Shown: piece by piece, positions 28,601-42,640 of the stretch
Position numbering within the stretch: position 1 is the first letter of the stretch
Layout: every line of letters begins with the position of its first letter
Position numbers and translations under genes: made by a program
Source of the DNA: Dama dama
Taxonomy: Eukaryota; Chordata; Mammalia; Artiodactyla; Cervidae
Length of the DNA stretch: 64,000 nucleotides
Assembly: GCF_033118175.1 (NCBI RefSeq)
Contig: NW_026870963.1
Location: forward strand, 1,054,001-1,118,000
Direction of reading: 5' to 3'
The notes under the pieces: model-generated
Told to the model about the DNA's origin: nothing
Databases searched by the model: none
The model's input: only the letters and a program-made list of their open reading frames with translations

Positions 28601-31600
28601 GGAAGAGCATGAAGCAGTGTTTAAAAACATGAAGAGCCTGAAAAGGTGTGAAAAATATGAAGAGCTTCAAAAGGTTTGAAAAATATGAAGAGCATGGAAC
28701 GGTCTGAAAAATAGGAGGAAGATAAGGCGGAGTTCAAAAACATGAAGAGCCTGTAAAGGTGTGACAAATATGAAGAGCTTCAAAAGGTGTCAAAAATATG
28801 AGGAGCATGAAACGGTCTCAAAAATAGGAGGAGCATGAAGCGGTGTTCAAAAATATGGAGAGCCTGAAAAGGTAGGAAAAATATGAAGAGCTTCAAAAGG
28901 TGTCAAAAATATGAGGAACATGAAACGGTCTGAAAAACAGAAGGAGCATGAAGCGGTGTTTAAAAACATGAAGAGCCTGAAAAGGTGTGAAAAATATGAA
29001 GAGCTTCAAAAGGTTTGAAATAGATGAAGAGCAGGGAACGGTCTGAAAAATAGGAGGAGGATAAAGCGGTGTTCAAAAACATGAAGAGCCTGAAAAGGTG
29101 TGAAAAATATGAAGAGCTTCAAAAGGTGTCAAAAATATGAGGAGCATGAAACGGTCTCAAAAATAGGAGGAGCATGAAGCGGTGTTCAAAAATATGGAGA
29201 GCCTGAAAGGTATGAAAAATATGAAGAGCTTCAAAAGGTGTCAAAAATATGAGGACGATGAACCGGTCTGAAAAATAGGAGGAGTATGAAACGGTGTTCA
29301 AAAATATGACGGGCCTGTAATGGTGTGAAAAATATGAAGAGCCCAAAACGTGTCAAAAATATGAGGAGCATGAAACGTTCTGAAAAATAGGAGGAGCATG
29401 AAACGGTGTTCAAAAATATGAAGAGCCTGGAATGGTGTGAAAAATATGAGAGCCCCAAAACGTGTCAAAAATATGAGGAGCATGAAACGGTCTGAAACAT
29501 ACGAGGAGCATAAAGTGGTGTTCAAAAACATAAAGAGCCTGAAAAGGTGTGAAATATATGAAGAGCTTCAAAAGGTGTAAAAAATTTGAGCAGCATGAAA
29601 CGGTCTGAAAAATAGGAGGAGCATGAAGTGGAGCTGAAAAACATGAAGTGCCTGAAAAGGTGTGCAAAATATGAAGAACTTCAAAAGGTGTAAAAAATGA
29701 GATGAGCATGAAACGGTCTGAAAAATAGGAGGAGCATGAACTGGTGCTGAAAAATATGAAGAGCCTGAAAAGGTGTGAAAAATATGAAGAGCTTCAAAAG
29801 GTGTGAAAAATATGAAGAGCATGAAACGGCCTGAAAAATAGGAGCCGCATGGATCAGTGTTCAAAAACATGAAGAGCCTGAAAAGGTGTGAAAAATATGA
29901 AGAGCTTCAAAAAGTGTCAAATATATTAGGAGAAAGTAACGGTCTGAAAAAAAGGAGGAGCATGAAGTGGTGTTGAAAAACATGAAGAGCCTGAAAAGGT
30001 GTGAAAAATATGAAGAGTTTCAAAAGGTGTGAAAAATATGAAGAGCTTCAAAAGGTGTCAAAAATATGAGGAGAATGAAACGGTATGAAAAATAGGCGGA
30101 GCATGAAACGGTGTTCAAAAACATGAAGAGCCTGAAAAGGGGTGAAAAATATGAAGAGCTTCAAAACGTGTCAAAATATGAGGAACATGAAACGGTCTGA
30201 AAAATAGGAGGAGCAAGAAGCGGTGTTGAAAAACATGAAGAGCCTGAAAATGTGTGAAAAATATGAAGAGCTTCAAAAATGTGTGAAAAATATGAAGAGC
30301 TTCAAAAGCTGTCAAATGAGATGAGCATGAAACGGTCTGAAAAATAGCAGGAGCATGAAGCGGTGTTCAAAAACATGAAGATCCTGAAAAGGGGTGAAAA
30401 ATAGGAAGAGCTTCAAAAGGTGTGAAAAATATGAGGAGCATGAAACGGTCTGAAAAATAGGAGGAGCATGGATCAGTGTTCAAAAACATGAAGAGCCTGA
30501 AAAGGGGTGAAAAATATGAAGAGCTTCAAAAGGTGTCAATAATAAGACGTGCATGAAACAGTCTGAAAAATAGGAGGAGCATGAAACGGTCTGAAATATA
30601 GGAGGAGCATGAATCTGTGCTCAAGTACATGAAGCGCTGAGAAGGTGCGAAAAATATGAAGAGCTTCAAAAGGTGTGAAAAATATGAGGAGCATAAAACG
30701 ATCTCAAAAATATTAGGAGCATGAAGCGGTGTTAAAAAACATGAAGAGCCTGAAAAGGTGTGACAAATATAAAGAGCTTCAAGATGTGTGAAAAATATGA
30801 GGAGCATGAAACGGTCTAAAAAATAGGAGGAGCAAGAAACAGTGTGAAAAAAATGAAGAGCATGAAAAGGTGTGAAAAATATGAAGAGCTTCAAAAGGTT
30901 TCAAAAATATGAGGATCATGAAACGGTCTGAAAAATAGGAGCAACATGAAACGGTCTTAAAAATAAGAGGAGCATGAAATGGTTTTGAAAAACATCAAGA
31001 GCCTGAAAAGGTGTGAAAAATATGAAGACGTTTAAAAGGTGTCAAAAATATGAGGAGCATGAAACTTTCAGAAAAATAGGAGGATCATGAAGCGGTGTTG
31101 AAAAACATGAAGAGCCTGAAAAGGTGTGAAAAATATGAAGAGCTTCAAAAGGTGTGAAAAATATGAAGAGCTTCAATGGGTGTCAAAAATATGAGGAGAA
31201 TGAAACGGTCTGAAAAATAGACGGAGTATGAAACGGTGTTCAAAAACATGAAGAGCATGAAAAGGTGTGAAAAATATGAAGAGCTTCAACGTGTCAAAAT
31301 ATGAGGAACATGAAACGGTCTGAAAAATAGGAGGAGCAAGAAGCGATGTTGAAAAACATGAAGAGCCTGAAAATGTGTGAAAAATATGAAGAGCTTCAAA
31401 ACGTGTGAAAAATATGAAGAGCTTCAAAAGCTGTCAAATGAGATGAGCATGAAACGGTCTGAAAAATAGCAGGAGCATGAAGCGGTGTTCAAAAACATGA
31501 AGATCCTTAAAAGGGGTGAAAAATAGGAAGAGCTTCAAAAGGTGTGAAAAATATGAGGAGCATGAAACGGTCTGAAAAATAGGAGGAGCATGGATCAGTG

Positions 31601-32340
31601 TTCAAAAACATGAAGAGCCTGAAAAGGGGTGTAAAATATGAAGAGCTTCAAAAGGTGTCAATAATAAGACGTGCATGAAACAGTCTGAAAAATAGGAGGA
31701 GCATGAAACGGTCTGAAATATAGGAGGAGCATGAATTTGTGCTCAAGTACATGAATCGCCTGAGAAGGTGCAAAAAATATGAAGAGCTTCAAAAAGTGTG
31801 AAAAATATGAGGAGCATAAAACGATCTCAAAAATAGGAGGAGCATGAAGCGGTGTTAAAAAACATGAAGAGCCTGAAAAGGTGTGACAAATATAAAGAGC
31901 TTCAAGATGTGTGAAAAATATGAGGAGCATGAAACGGTCTGAAAAATAGGAGGAGCATGAAACGGTGTGAAAAAAATGAAGAGCATGAAAAGGTGTGAAA
32001 AATATGAAGAGCTTCAAAAGGTGTGAAAAATATTAGGAGCTTGCAACGGTCTGAAGAATAGGAAGAGCATCAAGCGGTGTTTAAAAACATGAAGAGCCTG
32101 AAAAGGTGTGAAAAATATGAAGAGCTTCAAAAGGTTTGAAAAATATGAAGAGCATGGAACGGTCTGAAAAATAGGAGGAAGATAAGGCGGAGTTCAAGAA
32201 CATGAAGAGCCTGAAAAGGTGTGACAAATATGAAGAGCTTCAAAAGGTGTCAAAAATATGAGGAGCATGAAACGGTATCAAAAATAGGAGGAGCATGAAG
32301 CGGTGTTCAAAAATATGGAGAGCCTGAAAAGGTATGAAAA
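25666..32340 (+). repeat. 6,675-bp higher-order block, copy 1
   Basis: This block of about 59 units is followed directly by an almost identical copy at a constant offset of 6,675 bp. The left edge is defined because the base before it differs from the base before copy 2 (T at 25,665, A at 32,340). I noticed only two differences between the copies on reading: A at 29,797 against C at 36,472, and G at 30,410 against A at 37,085. The block has its own internal repeats: ATAATAAGAC-type B/C junctions at 28,201, 30,539 and 31,661, and GGTTTTGAAAAACAT at 27,771 and 30,981. It therefore formed from older, smaller duplications before being copied whole. Confidence 0.95.
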
Positions 32341-35300
32341 ATATGAAGAGCTTCAAAAGGTGTCAAAAATATGAGGGGCATGAAACGATCTGAAAAATAG
32401 GAGGAGCATGAAATGGTGTTAAAAAACATGAATAGCTTCAAAAGGTGTGAAACATATAAAGAGCTTCAAATAGTGTCAAAAATATGAGGAGCAAGAAACG
32501 GTCTGAAAAATAGGAGGAGCATGAAGTGGTGTAGAAAAACATGAAGACCCTGAAAAGGTGTGAAAAATATGAAGAGCTTCAAAAGGTGTCAAAATATGAG
32601 GAGCATGAAACTGTCTGAAATATAGGAGGAGCATGAAAAAGTGTTAAAAAACATGAAGAGCTTCAAAAGGTGTGAAACATATGAGGAGCGGGAAACGATC
32701 AGAAAAATAGGAGGAGCATGAAACGGTGTTAAAAAACATGCAGAGCTTCAAAAGGTGTGAAACATATGAAGAGGTTCAAAAGGTGTCAAAAATATGAGGA
32801 GTATGAAACGTTATGAAAAATAGGAGGAGCATGAAGCGGTGTTGAAAAACAAGAAGAGCCTGAAATGGTGTGAAATATATGAAGAGCTTCAAAAGGTTTC
32901 AAAAATATGAGGAGCATGAAACGGTATGAAAAATAGGAGGAGCATGAAGTTGTGTTGAAAAACATGAATAACCTGAAAAGGTGTGAAAAATATGAAGAGG
33001 TTCAAAAGGTGTCAAAAATATGAGGAGCATGAAACGGTCTGAAAAATAGGAGGAGCATGAAGTGGTGTAGAAAAACATGAAGACAATGAAAAGGTTTGAA
33101 AAATATGAAGAGCTTCAAAAGGTGTCAAAATATGAGGAGCATGAAACTGTCTGAAATATAGGAGGAGCATGAAAAGGTGTTAAAAAACATGAAGAGCTTC
33201 AAAAGGTGTGAAACATATGAGAAGCGGGAAACGATCAGAAAAATAGGAGGAGCATGAAGCCGTGTTGAAAAACATGAAGAGCCTGAAAACGTGTGAAAAT
33301 TCTGAAGAGCTTCAAAAGGTGTGAAATATATGAAGAGCTTCAAAAGGTGTCAAAAATGAGATGAGCATGAAATGGTCTGAAAGATAGGAGGAGCATGAAG
33401 CTGTGTAGAAAAACATGAAGAGCCTGAAAAGGTGTGAAAAATATGAAGAGCTTCAAATGGTGTGAAATACATGAGGAGCTTGAAACGGTCTGAAAAATAG
33501 GAGGAGCATGAAATCTTGTTGAAAAAGATGAAGAGCCTGAAAAGGTGTGAAAATTATGAGGAGCTTCAAAAGGTGTGAAATATATGAAGAGCTTCAAAAT
33601 GTGTCAAAAATGAGATGAGCATGAAATGGTCTGAAAGATAGGAGGGGCATGAAGCGGTGTTGAAAAACATGAAGAGCCTGAAAAGGTGTGAGAAATATGA
33701 AGATCTTCAAAATGTGTCAAAAATATGAGGAGCATGAAATGGTCTGAAAAATAGGAGGAGCAAGAAGTGATGTTTAAAAACATGAAGAGCCTGAAAAGGT
33801 GTGAAAAATATGATGAGCATCAAAAGATGTGAAAAATATGAGGAGCATGAACCGGTCTGAAAAATAGGAGGAGCATGAAGCGGTTTTGAAAAGCATGAAG
33901 AGTCTGAAAAGGTGTGGAAAATATTAAGAGCTTCATAAGGTGTCAAAAATATTAGGAGCATGAAACTGTCTGAAAAATAGGAGGAGCATGAGTGGTGTTG
34001 AAAAACGTGAAGAGCCTAAAAATGTGTGAAAAATATGAAGAGCTTCAAAAGGTGTGAAAAATATGAGAAGCATGAAACGGTCTGAAAAATAGGAGGAGCA
34101 TGAACCGGTGTTCGAAAACATGAAGAGCATGAAAATTTGTGAAAAATATGAAGACCTTCAAAACGTGTCAAAAATGAGATGGGCATGAAACGGTCTGAAA
34201 AAAAGGAGGTGCATGAAGTGGTGTTGAAAAACATGAAGAGCCTGAGAATGTGTGAAAAATATGAAGAGCTTCTAAAGGTGTGAAAAATATGAAGAGCTTC
34301 AAAAGGTGTAAAAAATGAGATGAGCATGAAACGGCCTGAAAAATAGGAGGAGCATGAAGTGGTGTTGAAAAACATGATGAGCCTGAAAAAGTGGGAAATA
34401 TAAGAAGAGCTTCAAAAGGTGTCAAAAATATGAGGAGCATGAAATGGTTTTGAAAAACATGAAGAGCCTGAAAAGGTGTGAAAAATATGAAGACGTTTAA
34501 AAGGTGTCAAAAATATGAGGAGCATGAAACTTTCTGAAAAATAGGAGGATCATGAAGCGGTGTTGAAAAACATGAAGAGCCTGAAAAGGTGTGAAAAATA
34601 TGAAGAGCTTCAAAAGGTGTGAAAAATATGAAGAGCTTCAAAAGGTGTCAAAAATATGAGGAGAATGAAACGGTCTGAAAAATAGGCGGAGCATGAAACG
34701 GTGTTCAAAAACATGAAGAGCCTGAAAACGTGTGAAAAAGATGAAGAGCTTCAAAACGTGTCAAAATATGAGGAACATGAAACGGTCTGAAAAATAGCAG
34801 GAGCATGAAGCGGTGTTCAAAAACATGAAGAGCCTGAAAAGGGGTGAAAAATATGAAGAGCTTCAAAAGGTGTCAATAATAAGACATGCATGAAAAAGTC
34901 TGAAAAATAGGAGGAGCATGAAACGGTCTGAAATATAGGAGGAGCATGAATCTGTGCTCAAGTACATGAAGCGCCTGAGAAGGTGCGAAAAATATGAAGA
35001 GCTTCAAAAGGTGTGAAAAATATGAGGAGCATAAAACGATCTCAAAAATAGGAGGAGCATGAAGCGGTGTTAAAAAACATGAAGAGCCTGAAAAGGTGTG
35101 ACAAATATAAAGAGCTTCAAGATGTGTGAAAAATATGAGGAGCATGAAACGGTCTGAAAAATAGGAGGAGCATGAAACGGTGTGAAAAAAATGAAGAGCA
35201 TGAAAAGGTGTGAAAAATATGAAGAGCTTCAAAAGGTGTGAAAAATATGAGGAGCATGCAACGGTCTGAAGAATAGGAAGAGCATGAAGCAGTGTTTAAA

Positions 35301-38300
35301 AACATGAAGAGCCTGAAAAGGTGTGAAAAATATGAAGAGCTTCAAAAGGTTTGAAAAATATGAAGAGCATGGAACGGTCTGAAAAATAGGAGGAAGATAA
35401 GGCGGAGTTCAAAAACATGAAGAGCCTGTAAAGGTGTGACAAATATGAAGAGCTTCAAAAGGTGTCAAAAATATGAGGAGCATGAAACGGTCTCAAAAAT
35501 AGGAGGAGCATGAAGCGGTGTTCAAAAATATGGAGAGCCTGAAAAGGTAGGAAAAATATGAAGAGCTTCAAAAGGTGTCAAAAATATGAGGAACATGAAA
35601 CGGTCTGAAAAACAGAAGGAGCATGAAGCGGTGTTTAAAAACATGAAGAGCCTGAAAAGGTGTGAAAAATATGAAGAGCTTCAAAAGGTTTGAAATAGAT
35701 GAAGAGCAGGGAACGGTCTGAAAAATAGGAGGAGGATAAAGCGGTGTTCAAAAACATGAAGAGCCTGAAAAGGTGTGAAAAATATGAAGAGCTTCAAAAG
35801 GTGTCAAAAATATGAGGAGCATGAAACGGTCTCAAAAATAGGAGGAGCATGAAGCGGTGTTCAAAAATATGGAGAGCCTGAAAGGTATGAAAAATATGAA
35901 GAGCTTCAAAAGGTGTCAAAAATATGAGGACGATGAACCGGTCTGAAAAATAGGAGGAGTATGAAACGGTGTTCAAAAATATGACGGGCCTGTAATGGTG
36001 TGAAAAATATGAAGAGCCCAAAACGTGTCAAAAATATGAGGAGCATGAAACGTTCTGAAAAATAGGAGGAGCATGAAACGGTGTTCAAAAATATGAAGAG
36101 CCTGGAATGGTGTGAAAAATATGAGAGCCCCAAAACGTGTCAAAAATATGAGGAGCATGAAACGGTCTGAAACATACGAGGAGCATAAAGTGGTGTTCAA
36201 AAACATAAAGAGCCTGAAAAGGTGTGAAATATATGAAGAGCTTCAAAAGGTGTAAAAAATTTGAGCAGCATGAAACGGTCTGAAAAATAGGAGGAGCATG
36301 AAGTGGAGCTGAAAAACATGAAGTGCCTGAAAAGGTGTGCAAAATATGAAGAACTTCAAAAGGTGTAAAAAATGAGATGAGCATGAAACGGTCTGAAAAA
36401 TAGGAGGAGCATGAACTGGTGCTGAAAAATATGAAGAGCCTGAAAAGGTGTGAAAAATATGAAGAGCTTCACAAGGTGTGAAAAATATGAAGAGCATGAA
36501 ACGGCCTGAAAAATAGGAGCCGCATGGATCAGTGTTCAAAAACATGAAGAGCCTGAAAAGGTGTGAAAAATATGAAGAGCTTCAAAAAGTGTCAAATATA
36601 TTAGGAGAAAGTAACGGTCTGAAAAAAAGGAGGAGCATGAAGTGGTGTTGAAAAACATGAAGAGCCTGAAAAGGTGTGAAAAATATGAAGAGTTTCAAAA
36701 GGTGTGAAAAATATGAAGAGCTTCAAAAGGTGTCAAAAATATGAGGAGAATGAAACGGTATGAAAAATAGGCGGAGCATGAAACGGTGTTCAAAAACATG
36801 AAGAGCCTGAAAAGGGGTGAAAAATATGAAGAGCTTCAAAACGTGTCAAAATATGAGGAACATGAAACGGTCTGAAAAATAGGAGGAGCAAGAAGCGGTG
36901 TTGAAAAACATGAAGAGCCTGAAAATGTGTGAAAAATATGAAGAGCTTCAAAAATGTGTGAAAAATATGAAGAGCTTCAAAAGCTGTCAAATGAGATGAG
37001 CATGAAACGGTCTGAAAAATAGCAGGAGCATGAAGCGGTGTTCAAAAACATGAAGATCCTGAAAAGGGGTGAAAAATAGGAAGAACTTCAAAAGGTGTGA
37101 AAAATATGAGGAGCATGAAACGGTCTGAAAAATAGGAGGAGCATGGATCAGTGTTCAAAAACATGAAGAGCCTGAAAAGGGGTGAAAAATATGAAGAGCT
37201 TCAAAAGGTGTCAATAATAAGACGTGCATGAAACAGTCTGAAAAATAGGAGGAGCATGAAACGGTCTGAAATATAGGAGGAGCATGAATCTGTGCTCAAG
37301 TACATGAAGCGCTGAGAAGGTGCGAAAAATATGAAGAGCTTCAAAAGGTGTGAAAAATATGAGGAGCATAAAACGATCTCAAAAATATTAGGAGCATGAA
37401 GCGGTGTTAAAAAACATGAAGAGCCTGAAAAGGTGTGACAAATATAAAGAGCTTCAAGATGTGTGAAAAATATGAGGAGCATGAAACGGTCTAAAAAATA
37501 GGAGGAGCAAGAAACAGTGTGAAAAAAATGAAGAGCATGAAAAGGTGTGAAAAATATGAAGAGCTTCAAAAGGTTTCAAAAATATGAGGATCATGAAACG
37601 GTCTGAAAAATAGGAGCAACATGAAACGGTCTTAAAAATAAGAGGAGCATGAAATGGTTTTGAAAAACATCAAGAGCCTGAAAAGGTGTGAAAAATATGA
37701 AGACGTTTAAAAGGTGTCAAAAATATGAGGAGCATGAAACTTTCAGAAAAATAGGAGGATCATGAAGCGGTGTTGAAAAACATGAAGAGCCTGAAAAGGT
37801 GTGAAAAATATGAAGAGCTTCAAAAGGTGTGAAAAATATGAAGAGCTTCAATGGGTGTCAAAAATATGAGGAGAATGAAACGGTCTGAAAAATAGACGGA
37901 GTATGAAACGGTGTTCAAAAACATGAAGAGCATGAAAAGGTGTGAAAAATATGAAGAGCTTCAACGTGTCAAAATATGAGGAACATGAAACGGTCTGAAA
38001 AATAGGAGGAGCAAGAAGCGATGTTGAAAAACATGAAGAGCCTGAAAATGTGTGAAAAATATGAAGAGCTTCAAAACGTGTGAAAAATATGAAGAGCTTC
38101 AAAAGCTGTCAAATGAGATGAGCATGAAACGGTCTGAAAAATAGCAGGAGCATGAAGCGGTGTTCAAAAACATGAAGATCCTTAAAAGGGGTGAAAAATA
38201 GGAAGAGCTTCAAAAGGTGTGAAAAATATGAGGAGCATGAAACGGTCTGAAAAATAGGAGGAGCATGGATCAGTGTTCAAAAACATGAAGAGCCTGAAAA

Positions 38301-39015
38301 GGGGTGTAAAATATGAAGAGCTTCAAAAGGTGTCAATAATAAGACGTGCATGAAACAGTCTGAAAAATAGGAGGAGCATGAAACGGTCTGAAATATAGGA
38401 GGAGCATGAATTTGTGCTCAAGTACATGAATCGCCTGAGAAGGTGCAAAAAATATGAAGAGCTTCAAAAAGTGTGAAAAATATGAGGAGCATAAAACGAT
38501 CTCAAAAATAGGAGGAGCATGAAGCGGTGTTAAAAAACATGAAGAGCCTGAAAAGGTGTGACAAATATAAAGAGCTTCAAGATGTGTGAAAAATATGAGG
38601 AGCATGAAACGGTCTGAAAAATAGGAGGAGCATGAAACGGTGTGAAAAAAATGAAGAGCATGAAAAGGTGTGAAAAATATGAAGAGCTTCAAAAGGTGTG
38701 AAAAATATTAGGAGCTTGCAACGGTCTGAAGAATAGGAAGAGCATCAAGCGGTGTTTAAAAACATGAAGAGCCTGAAAAGGTGTGAAAAATATGAAGAGC
38801 TTCAAAAGGTTTGAAAAATATGAAGAGCATGGAACGGTCTGAAAAATAGGAGGAAGATAAGGCGGAGTTCAAGAACATGAAGAGCCTGAAAAGGTGTGAC
38901 AAATATGAAGAGCTTCAAAAGGTGTCAAAAATATGAGGAGCATGAAACGGTATCAAAAATAGGAGGAGCATGAAGCGGTGTTCAAAAATATGGAGAGCCT
39001 GAAAAGGTATGAAAA
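32341..39015 (+). repeat. 6,675-bp higher-order block, copy 2
   Basis: This is the tandem partner of 25,666-32,340, with no spacer. Internal landmarks fall exactly 6,675 bp downstream of those in copy 1 (34,876, 37,214 and 38,336). The matching sequence runs a little past 39,015 because the start of the block resembles what follows. The copies part at about 39,051, where GAGGATG stands in place of GGGCATG. Near-identity over 6.7 kb in an array whose neighbouring units differ at many positions means a very recent duplication, strong gene conversion, or an assembly duplication. Confidence 0.95.
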
Positions 39016-42000
39016 ATATGAAGAGCTTCAAAAGGTGTCAAAAATATGAGGAGGATGAAACGGTCTGAAAAATAGGAGGAGCATGAAACGGTGTTCAAAA
39101 ATATGAGGAGCCTGGAATGGTGTGAAAAATATGAGAGCCCCAAAACGTGTCAAAAATATGAGGAGCATGAAACGGTCTGAAACATACGAGGAGCATGAAG
39201 TGGTGTTCAAAAACATAAAGAGCCTGAAAAGGTGTGAAATATATGAAGAGCTTCAAAAGGTGTAAAAAATTTGAGCAGCATGAAACGGTCTGAAAAATAG
39301 GAGGAGCATGAAGTGGAGCTGAAAAACATGAAGAGCCTGAAAAGGTGTGCAAAATATGAAGAACTTCAAAAGGTGTAAAAAATGAGATGAGCATGAAACG
39401 GTCTGAAAAATAGGAGGAGCATGAAATGGTGCTGAAAAATATGAAGAGCCTGAAAAGGTGTGAAAAATATGAAGAGCTTCAAAAGGTGTGAAAAATATGA
39501 GGAGCATAAAACGATCTCAAAAATAGGAGGAGCATGAAGCGGTGTTAAAAAATATGAAGAGCCTGAAAAGGTGTGACAAATATAAAGAGCTTCAAGATGT
39601 GTGAAAAATATGAGGAGCATGAAACGGTCTGAAAAATAGGAGGAGCATGAAACGGTGTGAAAAAAATGAAGAGCCTGAAAAGGTGTGAAAAATATGAAGA
39701 GCTTCAAAAGGTGTGAAAAATATGAGGAGCATGAAACGGCCTGAAAATTAGGAGGAGCATGGATCAATGTTCAAAAACATGAAGAGCCTGAAAAGGTGTG
39801 AAAAATATGAAGAGCTTCAAAAAGTGTCAAATATATGAGGAGAAAGTAACGGTCTGAAAAAAAGGAGGAGCATGAAGTGGTGTTGAAAAACATGAAGAGC
39901 CTGAAAAGGTGTGAAAAATATGAAGAGCTTCAAAAGGTGTGAAAAAAATGAAGAGCTTCAAAAGGTGTCAAAAATATGAGGAGAATGAAACGGTCTGAAA
40001 AATAGGCGGAGCATGAAACGGTGTTCAAAAACATGAAGAGCCTGAAAAGGTGTGAAAAACATGAAGAGCTTCAAAACGTGTCAAAATATGAGGAACATGA
40101 AACGGCCTGAAAAATAGGAGGAGCAAGAAGCGGTGTTGAAAAACATGAAGAGCCTGAAAATGTGTGAAGAATATGAAGAGCTTCAAAAGGTGTGAAAAAT
40201 ATGAAGAGCTTCAAAAGCTGTCAAATGAGATGAGCATGAAACGGTCTGAAAAATAGCAGGAGCATGAAGCAGTGTTCAAAAACATGAAGAGCCTGAAAAG
40301 GGGTGAAAAATATGAAGAGCTTCAAAAGGTGTCAATAATAAGACGTGCATGAAACAGTCTGAAATATAGGAGGAGCATGAATCTGTGCTCAAATACATGA
40401 AGCGCCTGAGAAGGTGCGAAAAATATGAAGAGCTTCAAAAGGTGTGAAAAATATGAGGAGCATGAAACTATCTCAAAAATAGGAGGAGCATGAAGCGGTG
40501 TTAAAAAACATGAAGAGCCTGAAAAGGTGTGACAAATATGAAGAGCTTCAAAAGGTGTCAAAAATATGAGGAGCATGAAACGGTCTCAAAAATAGGAGGA
40601 GCATGAAGCGGTGTTCAAAAATATGGAGAGCCTGAAAAGGTATGAAAAATATGAAGATCTTCAAAAGGTGTCAAAAAAACGAGGAGCATGAAACGGTCTG
40701 AAAAATAGGACTAGTATGAAACGGTGTTCAAAAATATGAAGAGCCTGGAATGGTGTGAAAAATATGAAGAGCCCAAAACGTGTCAAAAATATGAGGAGCA
40801 TGAAACGTTCTGAAAAATAGAAGGAGCATGAAACGGTGTTCAAAAATATGAGGAGCCTGGAAATGGTGTGAAAATTATGAGAGCCCCAAAACGTGTCAAA
40901 AATATGAGGAGAATGAAACGGTCTGAAACATACGAGGAGCATGAAGTGGCGTTCAAAAACATAAAGAGCCTGAAAAGTTGTGAAATATATGAAGAGCTTC
41001 AAAAGGTGTAAAAAATTTGAGCAGCATGAAACGGTCTGAAAAATAGGAGGAGCATGAAACGATCTGAAAAATAGGAGGAGAATGAAGCTGTGTTGAAAAA
41101 CATGAAGAGCCTGAAAAGGTGTGAAAAATATGAAGAGCTTCAAAACGTGTCAAAAATATGAGGAGCCTGAAACGGTCTCAAAAATAGGAGGAGCATGAAA
41201 CGGTCTGAAAAATAGGAGGAGCATGAAGCTGTGTTCAAAACCTTGAAGAGCCAGAAAAGGTGTGAAAAATATGAAGAACTTCAAAAAGTGTCAAAAATAT
41301 GAGGAGCAAGAAACGGTCAGAAAATAGGAGGAGCATGAAACGATCTGAAAAATAGGAGGAGCATGAAGCTGTGTTCAAAAAGATGAAGAGCCTGAAAAGG
41401 TGTGAAAAATATGAAGAGCTTCAAAAGGTGTCAAAAATATGAGGAGCATGAAACGGTCTGAAAAATAGGAGGAGCATGAAGCTGTGTTCAAAAAGATGAA
41501 GAGCCTGAAAAGGTGTGAAAAATATGAAGAGCTTCAAAAGGTGTCAAAAATATGAGGAGCATGAAACGGTCTGAAAAATAGGAGGAGCATGGATCGGTGT
41601 TCAAAAACATGAAGAGCCTGAAAAGGTGTGAAAAATATGAAGAGCTTCAAAAAGTGTCAAATATATGAGGAGAAAGAAACGGTCTGAAAAAAAGGAGGAG
41701 CATGAAGCGGTGTTCAAAAACATGAAGAGCCTGAAAAGGTGTGAAAAATATGAAGAGCTTCAAAAGCTGTCAATAATGAGATGAGCATGAAACGGTCTGA
41801 AAAAAAAGAGGAGCATGAAGCGTTGTTGAAAATCTTGAAGAGCTTGAAAAGGTGTGAAAAATATGAAGAGCTTCAAAAGGTTTCAAAAATATGAGGATCA
41901 TGAAACGTTCTGAAAAATAGGAGCAACATGAAACGGTCTGAAAAATAAGAGGAGCATGAAATGGTGTTGAAAAACAGGAAGAGCCTGAAAATGTGAGAAA

Positions 42001-42640
42001 AATATGAAGAGCTTCAAAAGGTTTCACATATATGAGGAGCATGAAACTTTCTGAAAAAGAGGAGGAGCATGAACCGGTGTTGAAAAACATGAAGAGCCTG
42101 AAAAGGTGTGAAAAATATGAAGAGGTTTAAAAGGTGTCAAAAATATGAGGAGCATGAAACTTTCTGAAAAATAGGAGGATCATGAAACCGTGTTGAAAAA
42201 CATGAAGAGCCTGAAAAGGTGTGAAAAATATGAAGAGCCTTAAAAAATGTCAAAAATATGAGGAGTATGAAAGGGTCTGAAAAATAGCAGGAGCATGAAG
42301 CGGTGTTGAAAAACATGAACAGCCTGAAAAGGTGTGAAAAAGATGAAGAGCTTCAAAAGGTGTGAAAAATATGAAGAGCTGCAAAAGGTGTCAAAAATAT
42401 GAGGAGAATGAAACGGTCTGAAAAATAGGCGGAGCATGAAACGGTGTTCAAAAACATGAAGAGCTTGAAAAGGGGTGGAAAATATGAAGAGCTTCAAAAG
42501 GTGTCAAAAATATGAGGAGCATGAAACGGTCTGAAAAATAGGAGGAGCAAGAAGCGGTGTTGAAAAACATGAAGAGCCTGAAAATGTGTGAAAAATATGA
42601 AGAGCTTCAAAAGTTGTGAAAAATATGAAGAGCTTCAAGC
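39016..42640 (+). repeat. Rearranged relative of the 6,675-bp block
   Basis: Variant units from the preceding block reappear in a different order and with more differences. The ATAATAAGAC marker is at 40,335. The run at 39,095-39,394 resembles 36,085-36,384, and a CAAATATATGAGGAGAAAG variant near 39,827 echoes the TTAGGAGAAAG form near 29,926. Two near-identical neighbouring units share GCTGTGTTCAAAAAGATG at 41,368 and 41,481, 113 bp apart. Extra C-type subunits occur near 41,030-41,080. This looks like an older, partly scrambled third copy. Confidence 0.75.
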
